A DNA stretch of 64,000 bases from Macrotis lagotis (GCF_037893015.1 NC_133658.1:145985091-146049090); one strand, 5' to 3'. Positions 22,400-34,473 are shown, counted from the first letter of the stretch. Notes: generated from the sequence alone by a model not told the origin. Translations and numbers: made by a program.

Positions 22400-24785
22400 T
22401 CCCACCCCTAAATTTCAACCTTATTCTATGTAGTCCTTTCACTGTGTCCTCTGGAATGGCTATTTCACAGGCAATAAACTTCACTTCATCTTAAATCTTT
22501 TTCTTTCCCATTCCTTCCAAGTACTAGCTATCACTGAAGCCTTTCTCCCCACAAATGACAGTCTCCTTCATCCCACTTCCAGTACTGACTGTACCTTCAT
22601 TCATTCCCCTCAGTTTACTGGTCAGAAATGAGGAAATTGAAATTCTCCTTCCTTCTCATTGTTACTTCCAGCTTCTCCCCCTACCTTCCTCACTCAGTAT
22701 TCATTCCTCCTTTTCATTTCACACTATTGATAACTACCGTTCTTGTAGCTACTGTCCATAGACTCCCATAGTCAGCCAAATCTCAGCCTGGGTCATTCTC
22801 AACATTCAACACCTTCACTCTTATATGCATGCTGCTGATCAGAAGTGGGGACAATCATATAACCGTTTTGACTTGGTCCAAATTTATGTTGTGCAACCTC
22901 AACTGGACCCTCATAGCTGCCAGGTAAACTTTTTATAACTCCCTTATCAATTCACTAACTCATTCTTCAAACAGGGTGGCTCTTCCAAACTTCTCATCCC
23001 TCCTTAAGACTTCTATGGCTTCCTCCCCAGCCTTCCCTCAGCTGAGAGGAGAAAACTTTGCCTCATATTTTGCAGGAAAAAATTGAGACTATTCAGCATG
23101 AACCCCCGCTTCTCTCATCTTCCTTATCTCCTTTCACTCAGATGCCTCCTATCACAATCTCCATCATTATCTCATAGGAAGATATTTAGTTCATACTTGT
23201 TTTAGAGTTCCCATTCCACCCTCTCTCCTCTCCACTCTTTCACTTATTTTCAATCTTTCATTGTCTACTGGCTCATTCCCTACTACCTGCAAACATATTC
23301 GCATCTCTCCCATCTTTTTTTTTTTTTTTCGCATCTCTCCCATCTTGAAAAAAACCTTTGATTAATTCTTCCATCCTTTGTGGTTAAATTACTTGAAAAG
23401 GCCATCTAAAATAAGTGCTTATATTTTCTCTCCTTTTCCTCTCTTCTTAACCCCTTACAATTTGGCTATTGACCTTATCATTCCACTAAAACTTCTCTCT
23501 CCAAAGTTATTAAGGGTCTCTTAGTTTCCAAATTCAATGGCCTTTTATCATTCCTTATCCTCTTTGACTTCTCTGCAACCTTTGACACCAAAAATCCTCC
23601 TGTCCTCCTTAACACTATCTTCTCACCAAGCTTTTAGGAGCACCATTCTATCAGATCATTCCTCAGTCTCCTTTACTTGATCATATCCTCTAACCACAGG
23701 GTTCTGTCCTAGGCCCTCTTCTCTTTTCTCCATATTGCTTCACATGGTGTCTCATTAGCTTTCATAAATTAAATTACCATCTCTATGCTGGTAATTCTTA
23801 AATTTCCTGTCCCCATCTTTCCACTAACCTACAATCTCACTTCTCCAACTCCCTTTCAGACATCTCAAAATGAGTGCCCAGTAGACAGCTTAAACTCAAT
23901 ATATTTAAAACAGAATTCATTCCCCCCTCCCCCAAATCTCCTCCACTCTTACCTTCCTTATTACTAAAGAGGGAAACACCACTTTCCTAGACTTTCAGGT
24001 TCACAATTTAGGAGTCATTCTGAACTCCTCCATATCTCTTACCACTCCCCTGCTCTCATCCAAGTTGTTGCCAAAGTCTGTTGATTTTACCTCTGCAGCA
24101 CCTGAATAGTCTCCTTCTTTCCTATGACACTGTCACTATCTGGGCAGGTCCTCATCATCTCACCCCTGGACTGCAATTGCCTAATGATGGGTCTGCCTGC
24201 CTCAAGTCTCTCTCCACTCCTGTCTATCCTTCATTCAGTCATAAAAGTTGTTTCCCTTTAGCACAGTTTGATCATATCATCCTTCCCTCCAATTCCAGGG
24301 GCTCCCTATTGCCTCCAGGTTCACATTGCTTTACATTTAAAGCCCTTCATAACAGCTACCTCCTATCTTCCCAGTCTTCTTATACTTCACTCTCTATCAT
24401 CTACTTTTTTGACACTGGTCTCCTGCTTGTATCACAAACAAGTCACTTCATCAATTGACTCTGGTCATTTTCTCAAATTGTCTAAACCCTGGAAAACTCT
24501 ACTGTCTTTGCTCTACATACTGATTTCCATGACTTTCTTTAAGTCTCAACTTAAACCTCATCTTCTACTCCTTCCTCAGCTCCTCTTAATTCTCATGTCT
24601 TCTATTATTTCCAATTGATCCTGTATATAGCTTACTTTGTATATATTTGTTTACATTTATCTCCCTCATTAGATTATAAATTCCTTGTGGACAGGGACTG
24701 TCTTTTGCATCTCTGTATCTCCAGGGCTTAGCACAGTGCTTGGAACATAAGTAGGGACTTAATACTTACTGATTCATTAATTGCT
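22400..24785 (+). repeat. L2 LINE, long decayed copy with 3' end
   Basis: Endonuclease-start text A-I-T-E-A-F-L-P-T-N-D-S is readable near 22528-22560 (family pattern 'ITETWLSP.DS'). RT text follows: F-D-F-S-A-T-F-D-T at about 23563-23589 (pattern DLSAAFDT), G-S-V-L-G-P-L-L at about 23700-23723, and Y-A-G-N where the catalytic YADD should be, near 23785. Then VHNLGVI-like text near 24000 and the typical 3' end CTCCAGGGCTTAGCACAGTGC..ACTTAATACTTACTGATTCATT. The missing aspartates, frameshifts and stops show a dead copy. The short ORFs at 24081-24618 belong to this element and are not genes. Confidence 0.75.
23300..23346. repeat. 17-bp direct repeat flanking a pure T run
   Basis: CGCATCTCTCCCATCTT occurs at 23300-23316 and 23330-23346 with only 13 T between. 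This looks like a target-site duplication around a tail-only insertion, or a 30-bp tandem duplication. It lies inside the L2. Confidence 0.85.
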
Positions 24786-25194
24786 TTATTATTTAATGTC
24801 TGGAAATTTGCTTGGTCTGTGACCAAGAATGACTTGAGCTGAAAATCTATTTCTTTTCCCTTACACTGAATTCAAGAGTGGGATGAGGATTACAGGGTAG
24901 AGACAGTTTTCTTAAATAAGCAAATTCTATTACGGTTAGTTTTCAAAGACTAGGAAACTATTTTGTACTAGGAAAATGATGACTGCCAGAAATCTATTGC
25001 ATTTGCTACACAGGGACTCACAAATAAGACACGATAGCCTTTTTCTATGCAGAATTCTAGAGCTCCAAAATAGTTTGTTGGAAAAATTTAGAGTTTAGTT
25101 ACACAGAATACAATTCCAGATATGGAAAAATAATAGACCATTGATTTATATTGTAATGAGTGCTAAGTTGGATGCCACCAGTTATTCCTCTAGG

Positions 25195-25400
25195 CAGACA
25201 GGGGGCCTAGTGGATAGAGCACTAGACTGAAGTCACCAAGACCTGAGTTCAAATATGGTATCAGATACTTACTAGCTTTATGACCTTGGGCTAGTTACTT
25301 ACCACTGTAAAATAGGGATAACAGCAGCAAATGAGACACTATTTGCAAAAGTATTTAGCACATAGTAGGAGCTTAATAAATACCTGTTTTACCTTAATAA
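25195..25400 (+). repeat. MIR/THER-type SINE
   Basis: GGGGGCCTAGTGGATAGAGCACTAG, GAGTTCAAATATGG, TTACTAGCTTTATGACCTTGG, CACATAGTAGGAGCTTAATAAA. Nearly full length. Confidence 0.65.
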
Positions 25401-25899
25401 TATTCTAATAAATACCACCCTTCTTAGTCCCAGTGTAGAACAAGAGTAAACACTATGGAACCAGATATTCATTTCAGTAGATCATGTTTGTACATGGTGA
25501 TTATGATGATTTCTATAGAAAGGGCAAAGCCAGGGGACACTGAAGTCAACTCATATCAGCTAGAACCAATAATTAAATTTTCAGTATGAACATTTACATT
25601 TTTTAAAATTAGCAAACTACAAATCAAGAATTGACTTATTCTTTCATTGATTGTTCATATGTAAAAAATTATGGAAAAATGTTGATAATATAGATAAAAT
25701 TTAAAAGTATGTCCTGTGTACTTTTTGGAGAGCTGGTTGTTAAAGATTTACCATCCCAATCCCTAGATGAAAGTATTGTGTGACTCAAAGGAAGAGTAAC
25801 TTTTGACATATCAAAGTTAAGCTGAGAGCTTGATATTTTCCTAGAAAGTATTCCATGTATGGAAGTAAACTATATAACTCTGAATTCATTATCAATTTC

Positions 25900-26062
25900 T
25901 TTTCTTTTTTTCTTTTTTAGGTTTTTGCAAGGCAAATGGGGTTAAGTGGCTTGTCCAAGGCCACACAGCTAGGTAATTTTTAAGTGTCTGAGACCAGATT
26001 TGAACCCAGGTACTCCTGACTCCAGGGCTGGTGCTTTATCCACTGTGCAACCTAGCCACCCC
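25900..26062 (-). repeat. WSINE1/MAR1-like SINE with TSD
   Basis: Full-length antisense copy near consensus, from the T-rich tail and TTGCAAGGCAAATGGGG to CACTGTGCAACCTAGCCACCCC. Flanked by TCATTATCAATTTC at 25886-25899 and 26063-26076, a perfect 14-bp duplication. Confidence 0.9.
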
Positions 26063-26411
26063 TCATTATCAATTTCCACATTGATTGAATAGAAATAATT
26101 GATGAAGTTATTTGAAAGATGGTGTCATAGGAGATGTAGCATTGGTCAAAAGAAAGGGACATGATGTCAAAATGATTTGGTCTAACTCAACTGATGCCAA
26201 ACTAGTAGGGTAGTAGAAATTATATTTTTAAATACAGTAATATATTGAATAGCAAGGGAATCCCTGAAAATTATAAGGCAGATAGTACTATATCAAGAAT
26301 TATGAAATCCCTTCATGATAATTTTGGGTATCCAGATCAAAAGACTCTAGATCTGATATGGAGCAGATTCTATTGATCAAAAATGACACATGTAAGCATG
26401 AGTCTTGTTCT

Positions 26412-26600
26412 ATAGGATCATAAGATTTAATTTTGGAAAAGATCATAAGGACAATTTGTCCAATTTTGTCATTTGAAGAAAATAAGACCCATTTAAGTGG
26501 AGTGATGCTCTCAGGATCCTAGAATTAATGGTGTCATGGTTGAAAACTATGTCTTCTAACTCCAAATCCAGTATTCTCTGGAGTGGGTAGTTGACCAACT
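26412..26600 (-). repeat. MIR-type SINE
   Basis: GGATCATAAGATTTAATTTTGGAAAAG, CATTTGAAGAAAATAAGACCC, CTTCTAACTCCAAATCCAGTATTC; old antisense MIR pattern. Confidence 0.5.
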
Positions 26601-27209
26601 TTCTCTGTTTCTCAGTTCCTTCCTCAATTGCTTCTAGGAAGGTATTGTTAATCTAAGAATTTCACCTGCAGAGAATAATCAACAACAATGTCTTTGGAAC
26701 TGGCCTATTTTGTTTAGGTGTCCTGGTGGGTTGGGTCAGAAGAACAAGAGGAACAGCCTGGTAATGAATAGTCACTTTATCATACAAACACAAGCCTACT
26801 CTTCTTGAAATGAAGATCTTTAAGGGGGCCAGATTATGTAAAGCCTTAGTAGATGACTCAACCTTCCTGAATTTACTGTGAGTTTGTGAGCAAGTTGTTC
26901 AAAGGAATATTTGATCCATCAAGAATTAGGAAACCTGGAACTTCTCCTTCCTTTCCAGCAGCCCCTTGGGGATCCTAGCCAGAATTCTTCATTCATATTC
27001 TCTTAAATATACTGGGAGAATTTAAACTAGAACTGGAGTTTCATTGGAAATGATATGCAATTGTACTGGTCCACAACGTCACCAGGGAAGATGCTGTAGA
27101 ATTTACCCTGGACCTATTGAGATTTGGGGGAGAATTTTGGGAGGGATGCTTATTACCCATGCTTTATAATATCAGAAAACAGAGGAAAGCTAAGAGACTC
27201 ATGGCAAAA

Positions 27210-27505
27210 TAGGAATAAAAGAGTGAAGGTAAATGAGGACTGGTTCTGAAGACACAACCTCTGCCACTTACTACTTGTAATTTGGTCAAGTCACTGAACC
27301 TCTCTGGATCTGTATCATGAGGAGAAAGACAACTCAAGTGGCACTATAGTGCAAACAGTGCTGGGCCTAGAGTCAGGAAGATGAGTTAAATCAGATCTCA
27401 GACATTTAATAGTGGCAAACCACTCCAGTATCTTAGCCAAGAAAATCCCAAATGGGGATTCAAAGAGTCAGACATGATTAAAATGATTGAGCATCAACAC
27501 AAATA
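27210..27505 (+). repeat. MIR fragment followed by RTE-tailed SINE
   Basis: 27210-27325 reads as a MIR remnant (CTGCCACTTACTACTTGTAATTTGGTCAAGTCACTG). 27331-27505 is an RTE-tailed SINE (GCTGGGCCTAGAGTCAGGAAGATG, then CAAACCACTCCAGTATCTTAGCC and GAGTCAGACATGATTAAAATG) lacking its middle section. Confidence 0.6.
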
Positions 27506-27589
27506 TGTGTACATGCAATACATAAACGTATAAAACAAAGTGCTTTGTTAAATCTGATCATCATTAGTGGGGATAATAAAGGGGGGTAA

Positions 27590-27895
27590 TGTTTGAATTG
27601 GGCTTTAAAAGATGAATAGGAATTCAGCAGGTGAAAGGTGGCATTCTAGGTACAGGAAACATGTATCTTGATATAGAGATGGGGGATTTATTTTGAGGAT
27701 GAAGAGTAGTTGAATTAAACTGGAGCAAAGAGTACCCAGAGAGGAATATTTTTAGATAATGCTTGAAAGGTAAGGTAGTGCCAGCTTGTTGAAAAAAATA
27801 GTGTACCAGGTAAAGGAATTTAAACTTTTCCAGGAGCTCTATATGAGCCATTAAAGATTTCTGAGGATAGTGACAGGTTTCTCTCATGAACTTAT
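27590..27895 (-). repeat. L2-like fragment
   Basis: Antisense pattern TTGGGCTTTAAAAGATGAATAGGAATTCAGCAGG, GGCATTCTAGGTACAGG, ATGAGCCATTAAAG, familiar from old L2-class copies. Confidence 0.45.
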
Positions 27896-27954
27896 ATTCT
27901 AATTTCTACTATATTTATTTTGTGCATTATAATAGACCCTGTTCTTTGTTCACT

Positions 27955-28040
27955 GGGTCCAAGTTTTATTTATCTTTTATCTCACTAAGCACAATATCCT
28001 GCATGTAGTGGGGACTTAATAAATATTTATGGAATATTGT
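27955..28040 (+). repeat. L2 3'-terminal scrap
   Basis: CTCACTAAGCACAATATCCTGCATGTAGTGGGGACTTAATAAATATTTATGG, an L2 3' end remnant. Confidence 0.45.
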
Positions 28041-28924
28041 TGAGTAGGATTTAGAAATCATTGGGGAAGTTCCTAACTCTTTTCTGGAGTAACTTAATCT
28101 GGTCAGATGTAATTTATTCTTAAGTTATTCGTTATTTTAATGTTCTTATATGTGTATATCTAGAATTTAGAAAAATCAGGAATGTTCATATAACAGAAAT
28201 ACATCTATATGTGCATATATATTCTTAAAACATAACAAAACCTTTTTTTTCTCCAAAGCAGTATCTGTGACTCAGAACAGGAGTCATGTGAAAGTGTTCA
28301 AAAAGTCCTTTATCAGTGAGGGAGCCAAATTCTTTCTTTCTCTATCCAATCAAGATAAAAGCTGTATCTGAAGGAAAGTACTGTTTATAGATCCTGTGAC
28401 TGGTACTCTTCCAAGATGCTGTTAAAAAACTAGGAAAGTATCCACTCTGTGAGCCAGAAAATTGCAATAAGAATAGGTTCTCTATCTAGATATATATAGA
28501 CTCTTATTATGATTCTAGAGTTCTATTTGCTGAATTGATAAAGAATACAGAATTTACATGGCTTTATTTGAGTACAAAACATAAGGATGCTGCAAAGACT
28601 GAGGTAAATGCCTGAGGAAGCATACATACTAATTTGTCCTTTTATCTTTCTAATGTTAAATCTAACATTTACTTGAACTAGTTTCTTGCCTTCATTAATG
28701 TCATTGATGCCTGTTTATAAATGGTAATTTATTTGAATTTCCCACAAATTTGTTTTACTTTTCACACTTCTTGTATTCTATAATTGGAACTTAAATGTTT
28801 TCAATATTTTTTTATGCTTGTATATAATTATATCAGAGGGTCTTTCCTAAGATGATTCATAATTATTTTTCACAGTAAAATTATAAACAATAATTTTTTC
28901 CCTGCTGGGGTTGTTAGTGTTGTG

Positions 28925-28956
<32 letters not shown>

Positions 28957-28990
28957 TGTATGTATATATATGTATATATATATAATATAA
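28041..28990. other. Unassigned AT-rich stretch ending in (TA)n
   Basis: No recognisable gene or repeat signature up to 28920, then an impure (TA)n/(TATG)n microsatellite at about 28921-28990. Confidence 0.6.
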
Positions 28991-28999
28991 TCATATTAA

Positions 29000-29242
29000 A
29001 AGATAGTATTTACAGAGGACTTTTAAGCTTTGCAGATTGTTTTATAAATATCTCCTTTTATCCTCACAACAGCCCTGGGAGGTAAATGCTACTATTATTT
29101 CAATTTTTATAGATGAAAAAACTGAGACAGAGGTTAAGTAACTTGCCAAGCATCAAGTAGCTAATAACTGTCTGAGATGACAGATTTAAACTCAAGTCCT
29201 GACTCCAAGTCTAGTGTTCTCTCCACTTCTCCACTTAGCTGT
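29000..29242 (-). repeat. MIR-type SINE
   Basis: TCCTCACAACAGCCCTGGGAGGTAAATGC, GATGAAAAAACTGAGACAG, GTAACTTGCCAAGCATCAAG, TCTCCACTTAGCTGTC; antisense MIR order. Confidence 0.65.
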
Positions 29243-29394
29243 CAATGGTCTGTAATTTTCTTGGATATAAGAACTTCTTCCTTCAATGTATTTGTCCCCT
29301 ATTTAGAACTTAATAGATAAGACTTACAGAGTTGCCTGAAGTTTATAAAATTACTTTGTTCTCTCTCAATCTCTCTCTTCTTTCTTTTCTTTCT

Positions 29395-29610
29395 CTTCAC
29401 ATATATGTAATAATATATTATATAGAGAGTAATATGTATTTGGACTATATATGTGGATATATATGCATATCTATATACATCTCTAAATATATATACAGAC
29501 ATATACACTGCACCTATACATCTCTATATCTATTTATCATCATCCATCTGCTCATCCATCTGTCCATCTGTCAGTGAGTTTGTCAGTCTATCTATCTATC
29601 TATCTAACAT
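29395..29610. repeat. AT-rich and (TCTA)n simple repeats
   Basis: Degenerate TATA/CATA-rich sequence followed by a clean tetranucleotide run (TCTA)n at about 29587-29606. Open frames here are low complexity. Confidence 0.8.
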
Positions 29611-30737
29611 GTGGGATGGGATTGTCATGTGGCTGAAGGGAGTTAAACGAGATCCATCTCTCATGTCTCCTCCCCCACTTTTCTCTAATGGAGACTAATT
29701 CTTGCCAGGAGGGAAAGCAGGAGATGGAGAACAGAGGTTGATCAGTCTGGTCTCTTTAGAAAAGGGAGGCACTGGGCTAGAATTATATCTATCTTCTTTC
29801 TTAAATATTAATAGTCTAGGAGATCTAATTTTCAGATGCAAGCTAAATTCTTTGGTTATTCTTTATTATTGGGAAATTAGAACTAAGATTTTATATCTTG
29901 ACTCTTTTCCCACCAAATAGAAGTTTTACAATGAACACCTACAGGAACTAGCAAAAAAATTCATTTATGTAAGTTGATATCAAGACAGAAATCAGAGAAA
30001 GTATTTATAGGAGAATATGTAGTAGATAATATAGAGGGAAGGAATTTTCCCATTGAAATTGAAGTAACTCAATTCACCTGAGAGAAAGTCCCAGCTCTCA
30101 CCCAAGGGAAAGTTCCCCAAAGCTCTCTAGTGTAACAAGATGGGAATAGGGTTAGGATAGAGGCTGCTGGATTATCTTATGCCATCTTCTTTCATCAATC
30201 TGAAATGGGTTTTGTATTGTTCATCTCTCTCAAAGGTGGAAGCCAGAAGTGTCTCAAGGACTGTGGAACCCAAAGAACCTCTCTCTCTCCTGTTATTTCT
30301 AACTTTACTCCACATCTCACACTGATAAAGGACATTGATCTCCACCAATGAGGAGAGAGTCTCATACCAATGGGGTTTAGGACTTTACATATTATACATA
30401 TACATTATACATAAATACATATTCATACACATTATACATGCAATTGTTTCTGCACATACTCACACACACACTCAGACACAGGCATACACATGCTCTTGTC
30501 ACAGTGTTCTCATCTTCCAATGGTTCTCTATTCACTTCATATGTACATCATGGACTGAGTTCAGCTGCAGCTTCTGCCACTAATGATAAAAATTATTTGT
30601 TTTAGAAATAGTGATACATTTTTCAGTTTTTCTCCCTAAACATCATCTTCCTTCATGTTCTTTCTTAGTTGAGTCTCACACCAAAATGTCCTGCAGGCTT
30701 GTTTTTCCCAAAATTGTTTTTTTCTTATTTCTGGAAG
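29611..30737. other. Unassigned, with a CA-rich patch
   Basis: No repeat or gene signature recognised except an imperfect ATTATACATA/CA repeat at about 30385-30490. Confidence 0.5.
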
Positions 30738-30995
30738 AAAGTTAATAAGCACTTACTAAGTCCCTATTATGTATCAGGTAATGTGTTAAACACTTTACCA
30801 ATATTATCACATTTGATTCTTACAACATCTCTGGCAGGGTAGGGGATATTATTATCCCCATTTTTATTGTTGTGCACACTAGGGCAGAGGGTTTTAAATG
30901 ACTTGCCCAGAATCACACAACTAGTGTCTAAGATTGGATTTACCCTCAGGTCTTTGTTGACTTCAGACTCAGTCCTCCCTCCTAGGTGCCTCTCT
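30738..30995 (-). repeat. MIR-type SINE
   Basis: TTAATAAGCACTTACTAAGTCCCTATTATG, ATTATCCCCATTTTTATTG, GACTTGCCCAGAATCACACAACTAG, CTAGGTGCCTC; a long antisense MIR/MIR3-like copy. Confidence 0.65.
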
Positions 30996-31699
30996 GTGAT
31001 TTCCTTATATATGAGATTCTCCTAGATATAAAAACTGCTCAAACTTTCCAACCTTCTCCAAAAGGTATAATAAAAGAGCCTATTGTCTAAATTGATATCA
31101 TCCTCGACTACCATATCTTTGTATATAGCAAAGGGATAAGATTTTTTGTAGTGTTCTTTGGTCTCCAAGTTGCAACCATTGTTTTATGTCAATTAAGCTT
31201 CTATAGAAAATGGTCATAAGAACATGAAGCTATTTTTTCCTTTATCTTCAGTTATTCACCAGTAGCAGCCTGTTATGTGAACAACAGTTTGTTATTCATT
31301 ATTTTTTTCATTCATCTTTATTTGCCACTTTCCAGATTTCTCCATACTGTGCTGCTTAACTATGACCTTCACCTCCTTTACCTGTCTCTCCTACTTGAAG
31401 TCCCATAAACACTGATTAGTGTTCATTCACCTTATCAGGTCTGGAAAAGTCCACCATGCCACCTCCCATGTACCTCCATGCTATGTCACTTGTACTTCCA
31501 TCTCAACCATCCAATGTGTCCAAAACCTGGGTCCACCATGTCAGTTACCAATCATCTCCATGTCATGCTGCTCTGTACATATCCTTCCCTCCTTTTCAAC
31601 TCTATCATTCATGAAAAGCATAGATCATTTATAACTCCCTCTTACTTCATTCCCTCTCCCTCTTACTTCCCTGGTCAGAACACACCACCCTGACTTTCA

Positions 31700-31832
31700 T
31701 TCCCTTAAAAATGTTAGCTTTCCTTAAAAGAATTTAAACTCAATGGTATAGACTGTCTTGTTTGTGTGCATTTGTGTCATTAGGCTAAAGCACAGTGTCT
31801 AGCATATAGTAAACATTATTTGACACTTATGT
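31700..31832 (+). repeat. L2-like 3' end
   Basis: AGACTGTCTTGTTTGTGTGC, GGCTAAAGCACAGTGTCTAGCATATAGTAAACATTATTTGACAC, the usual L2 3'-terminal order. The preceding C-rich sequence (31330-31700) may be its decayed body. Confidence 0.45.
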
Positions 31833-32194
31833 CCAGAATCTTATTGATCTCTCCATAAAGAAAAAAAATGTATGATATATAGACATTAGTCTCCTGAATA
31901 ACCTTAAACCTTTTATAGTTCTTAATTCTGAATTATATTTTTTCACTACTCTACCATATCTTTGCAATAAGATCATAATAAGTATTAAGGTGCATATTGA
32001 CCTAGTGTAAAGAATCTTTTTCCCCCCCATAAGCAAAAATCTTTGTACAAATAATTTATTTTACATACATTAATAAAATATTCTTGTTTAAGAGTAAACA
32101 AAATACTCCCCCTCCCCCCAAAATATAGGCTCACTTGAGCAATAAAGTAAAGGGGAGAGAAAAAATTAAAATTAAAAAAATAGTAACAATTATA

Positions 32195-32390
32195 GGTATG
32201 GCCAGGTGGTGCAGCGGATGGAGCACCGGTCCCGGAGCCAGGAGCACCTGAGCCCATATCCGGCTCCATACACCCAACAATCACCCAGCCATGTGACATG
32301 CAAGCCGCCCCAACCCTACTGCCCTGCAAAAAACCAAAAAAAAAAGAAAAAAAAAGAAACCCCAAAATAAAATAAAATAGTAATAATAGT
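32195..32390 (+). repeat. C-rich variant SINE module 1
   Basis: WSINE1-like layout (GGTGGTGCAGCGGATGGAGCACCGG) but with T-to-C shifts: CACCCAACAATCACCCAGCC where the usual copy reads CACTTAATAATTACCTAGCT. A-rich tail. Lies inside the ORF1-only L1, antisense to it. Confidence 0.7.
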
Positions 32391-32531
32391 AGGGGTGGCT
32401 GGGTGGTGGACAGAGCATTGGCCCTTGAGCTAGGAGTACCCGGGTCCAAATCCAGCCTCAAACACCCAACAATAACCCTGCTATGTGGCCCCAGGCAGGC
32501 CACCCAGCCCCATTTGCCCTGCACCCCCCCC

Positions 32532-32560
<29 letters not shown>
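32391..32560 (+). repeat. C-rich variant SINE module 2 with (AAT)n tail
   Basis: GGGTGGCTGGGTGGTGGACAGAGC, GGTCCAAATCCAGCC, CACCCAACAATAACCCTGC, GGCCCCAGGCAGGCC; shares the T-to-C positions of module 1. Ends in C8 and a clean (AAT)9-10 run at 32532-32560. Confidence 0.7.
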
Positions 32561-32562
<2 letters not shown>

Positions 32563-32748
32563 TGTGCTTCAGTCTTTGTTCCAACACCACCAGCTCTGTC
32601 ACGGGTGGATCACATTCTTTATGATAAGTCCATCGCAAAAGTTACTTCCATATTTTTCCACCATTGCCATTGCTGATCGCAACTCCCTCCTTTCGTATTT
32701 CTCCACTACTATATTTTCTCTCTCCTTTCAGTCTGACTCTGCTGTAGG

Positions 32749-32893
32749 GTAGCTGAGTGGTGCAGCAGATAGATCCCTGGTCCTGGGCCAAGAGGCCCTG
32801 AGCCCCCATACCACCCCTTAGGCCCAGCATCCACCTGGCCCTATGATCCCAGACAGGCCATCCAATCCCAGCCCCTTGCAAGAAGTAAAAACG
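32749..32893 (+). repeat. C-rich variant SINE module 3
   Basis: GGTAGCTGAGTGGTGCAGCAG, CCTGGTCCTGGGCCAAGAGG, CAGGCCATCCAATCCCAGCCCC. More diverged than modules 1 and 2 but with the same C enrichment. Could be a fixed part of this L1 subfamily rather than a later insertion. Confidence 0.6.
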
Positions 32894-33389
32894 AAAATGT
32901 GTTATATCTGACCACTCTCCCCCCATGGTCCATCCTCTCCACCATCACTCACATTCCCCCCCCCCTTTCCCCCTGTCCCCACCCTTCTTACCCTATACCC
33001 CATTGAGTATATATGCTGTTTCCTCTCCTAGCCACTTCTGATGAGAGCAAAGATTCCCTCATTCCTCCTTGCCTTCTCCCCTTCCATATCATTACAATAG
33101 CTCATTGTAATAAAGAAAAATCTTATCATATGAAATATCTTGGCCTATTCCCCCTCTCCTTTTTTCTTTCTTCCATTACATTTCCCTTTTTTTCTATTGA
33201 CTCCATTTTTATACCATATTTTATCTTCAAATTCAGCTTTCTCCTGTGCTTCAACTATAAAAGCTCCTTCTACTTGCTCTATTAACTGAGAAGGTTCATA
33301 TGAGTATTATCAGTGTCATTTTTTTTTACAGGAATACATGCAGTTCATCATCATTAAATCTCTCATATTTTCCCCTTTTCCTCCAATCT

Positions 33390-34473
33390 CTATGCTTCAC
33401 CTGAGTCCTGTATCTGAAGATCAAACCTTCTGTTCAGCTCTGGCCATTCCAACAGGAACATTTGAAATTCCCCTGGTTCATTGAAAGTCCATCTTTTTCC
33501 CTGGAAGAGGACATTCAGTTTTTCTGGGTAGTTGATTCTTGGTTGCATTCCAAGCTCTTTTGCCTTCTGGTATATTATATTCCAAGCCCTATGAGCTTTT
33601 AATGTAGTTGCTGCTAAGTCCTGTGAGATCCTGACTGCAGCTCCACGATATTTGAATTGTGTCCTTCTGGCTGCTTGTAATATTTTCTCTTTGACTTGGG
33701 AGTTCTGGAACTTGGCTATAATATTCCTAGGGGTTGGTTTTTTGGGATCTCTTTCTCATGGGGACTGGTGGATTCTCTCCATTTCTATTTTTCCCTCTGC
33801 TTCTAGGATATCAGGGCAATTTTCCTGTAGTAATTCTTTGAAAATGATGTCAAGGCTTTTTTCCTGATCATGACTTTCAGGTATTCCAATAATTTTTAAA
33901 TTATCTTTCCTAAATCTGTTTTCTCATATCAGTTGTTTTTCTCAATGAGATGTTTCACATTTTCTTTGAATTTTTCATTTTTTGGCTTTGAAGTAATGAG
34001 TCCTGATTTCTTGTAAATTCAACAATCTCCCTGAGTTCTATTCTTTGTCTGAAGGATTTGTTTTCCTCAGAGAGTTTTATCTCTTTTTCCATCTAGCCAA
34101 TTTTGCTTTTTAAAGCATTCTTCTCCTCAATAATGTTTTGAACTGTTTTATCCATTTGACCTAAGCTGGTTTTTAGCATGCTATTTTCTTCAGCATTTTT
34201 TTGGATTTCCTTGACTAAGCTGTTGACTTCATTTTCATGTTTTTCCTGCATCTCTCTCATTTCTTTTCCCAGTTTTCCTTCTAACTCCCTCATTTGATTT
34301 TCAAAGTCTTTTTTGAGCTCTGTCATAGCCTGAGCCCAATTTTTGTTTTTCTTGGAGTCTTTAGATGCAGGAGCTTGTGCTTCCTCATCTTCAGACTAAG
34401 TATATTGATCCTTCTTGGGATCATAGATAATGTATTTCTCAATGGTGTTCCTCTTTTTTCTCTGCTTGCTCAT
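33390..34473 (-). pseudogene. L1 ORF1p (RNA-binding chaperone) remnant
   Basis: ORF1p binds L1 RNA as a coiled-coil trimer and acts as a nucleic-acid chaperone. The ATG at 34473 is followed by the basic start M-S-K-Q-R. A stop occurs near codon 26 (34398-34396). A coiled-coil segment is open at 34326-34093 (MTELKKDFENQMRELEGKLG...) and ends in another stop. The RRM-like part reads NRFRKDNLKIIGIPE near 33920-33870. The C-terminal domain reads NIIYQKAKELGMQPRINYPE and ends L-Q-I-Q-D-S-G-E-A-stop at 33390. The 1084-bp span is not a multiple of three, so at least one frameshift is present. About 360 codons is normal for the family. Inactive. Confidence 0.8.

Noticed and set aside
24081-24618. Overlapping 125-aa and 116-aa frames
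   Set aside because: They are frames of the decayed L2 LINE between its RT region and 3' end.
29299-30583. CRISPR-like or tandem-array appearance of short repeats
   Set aside because: The repeats are TATA/TCTA/CA microsatellites without regular spacers, and the window is vertebrate nuclear DNA.
31985-32638. Longest open frame in the window (217 aa, - strand)
   Set aside because: It runs antisense through two SINE modules, their poly-A/(AAT)n tails and L1 3' sequence. The leucine and phenylalanine runs come from those tails.
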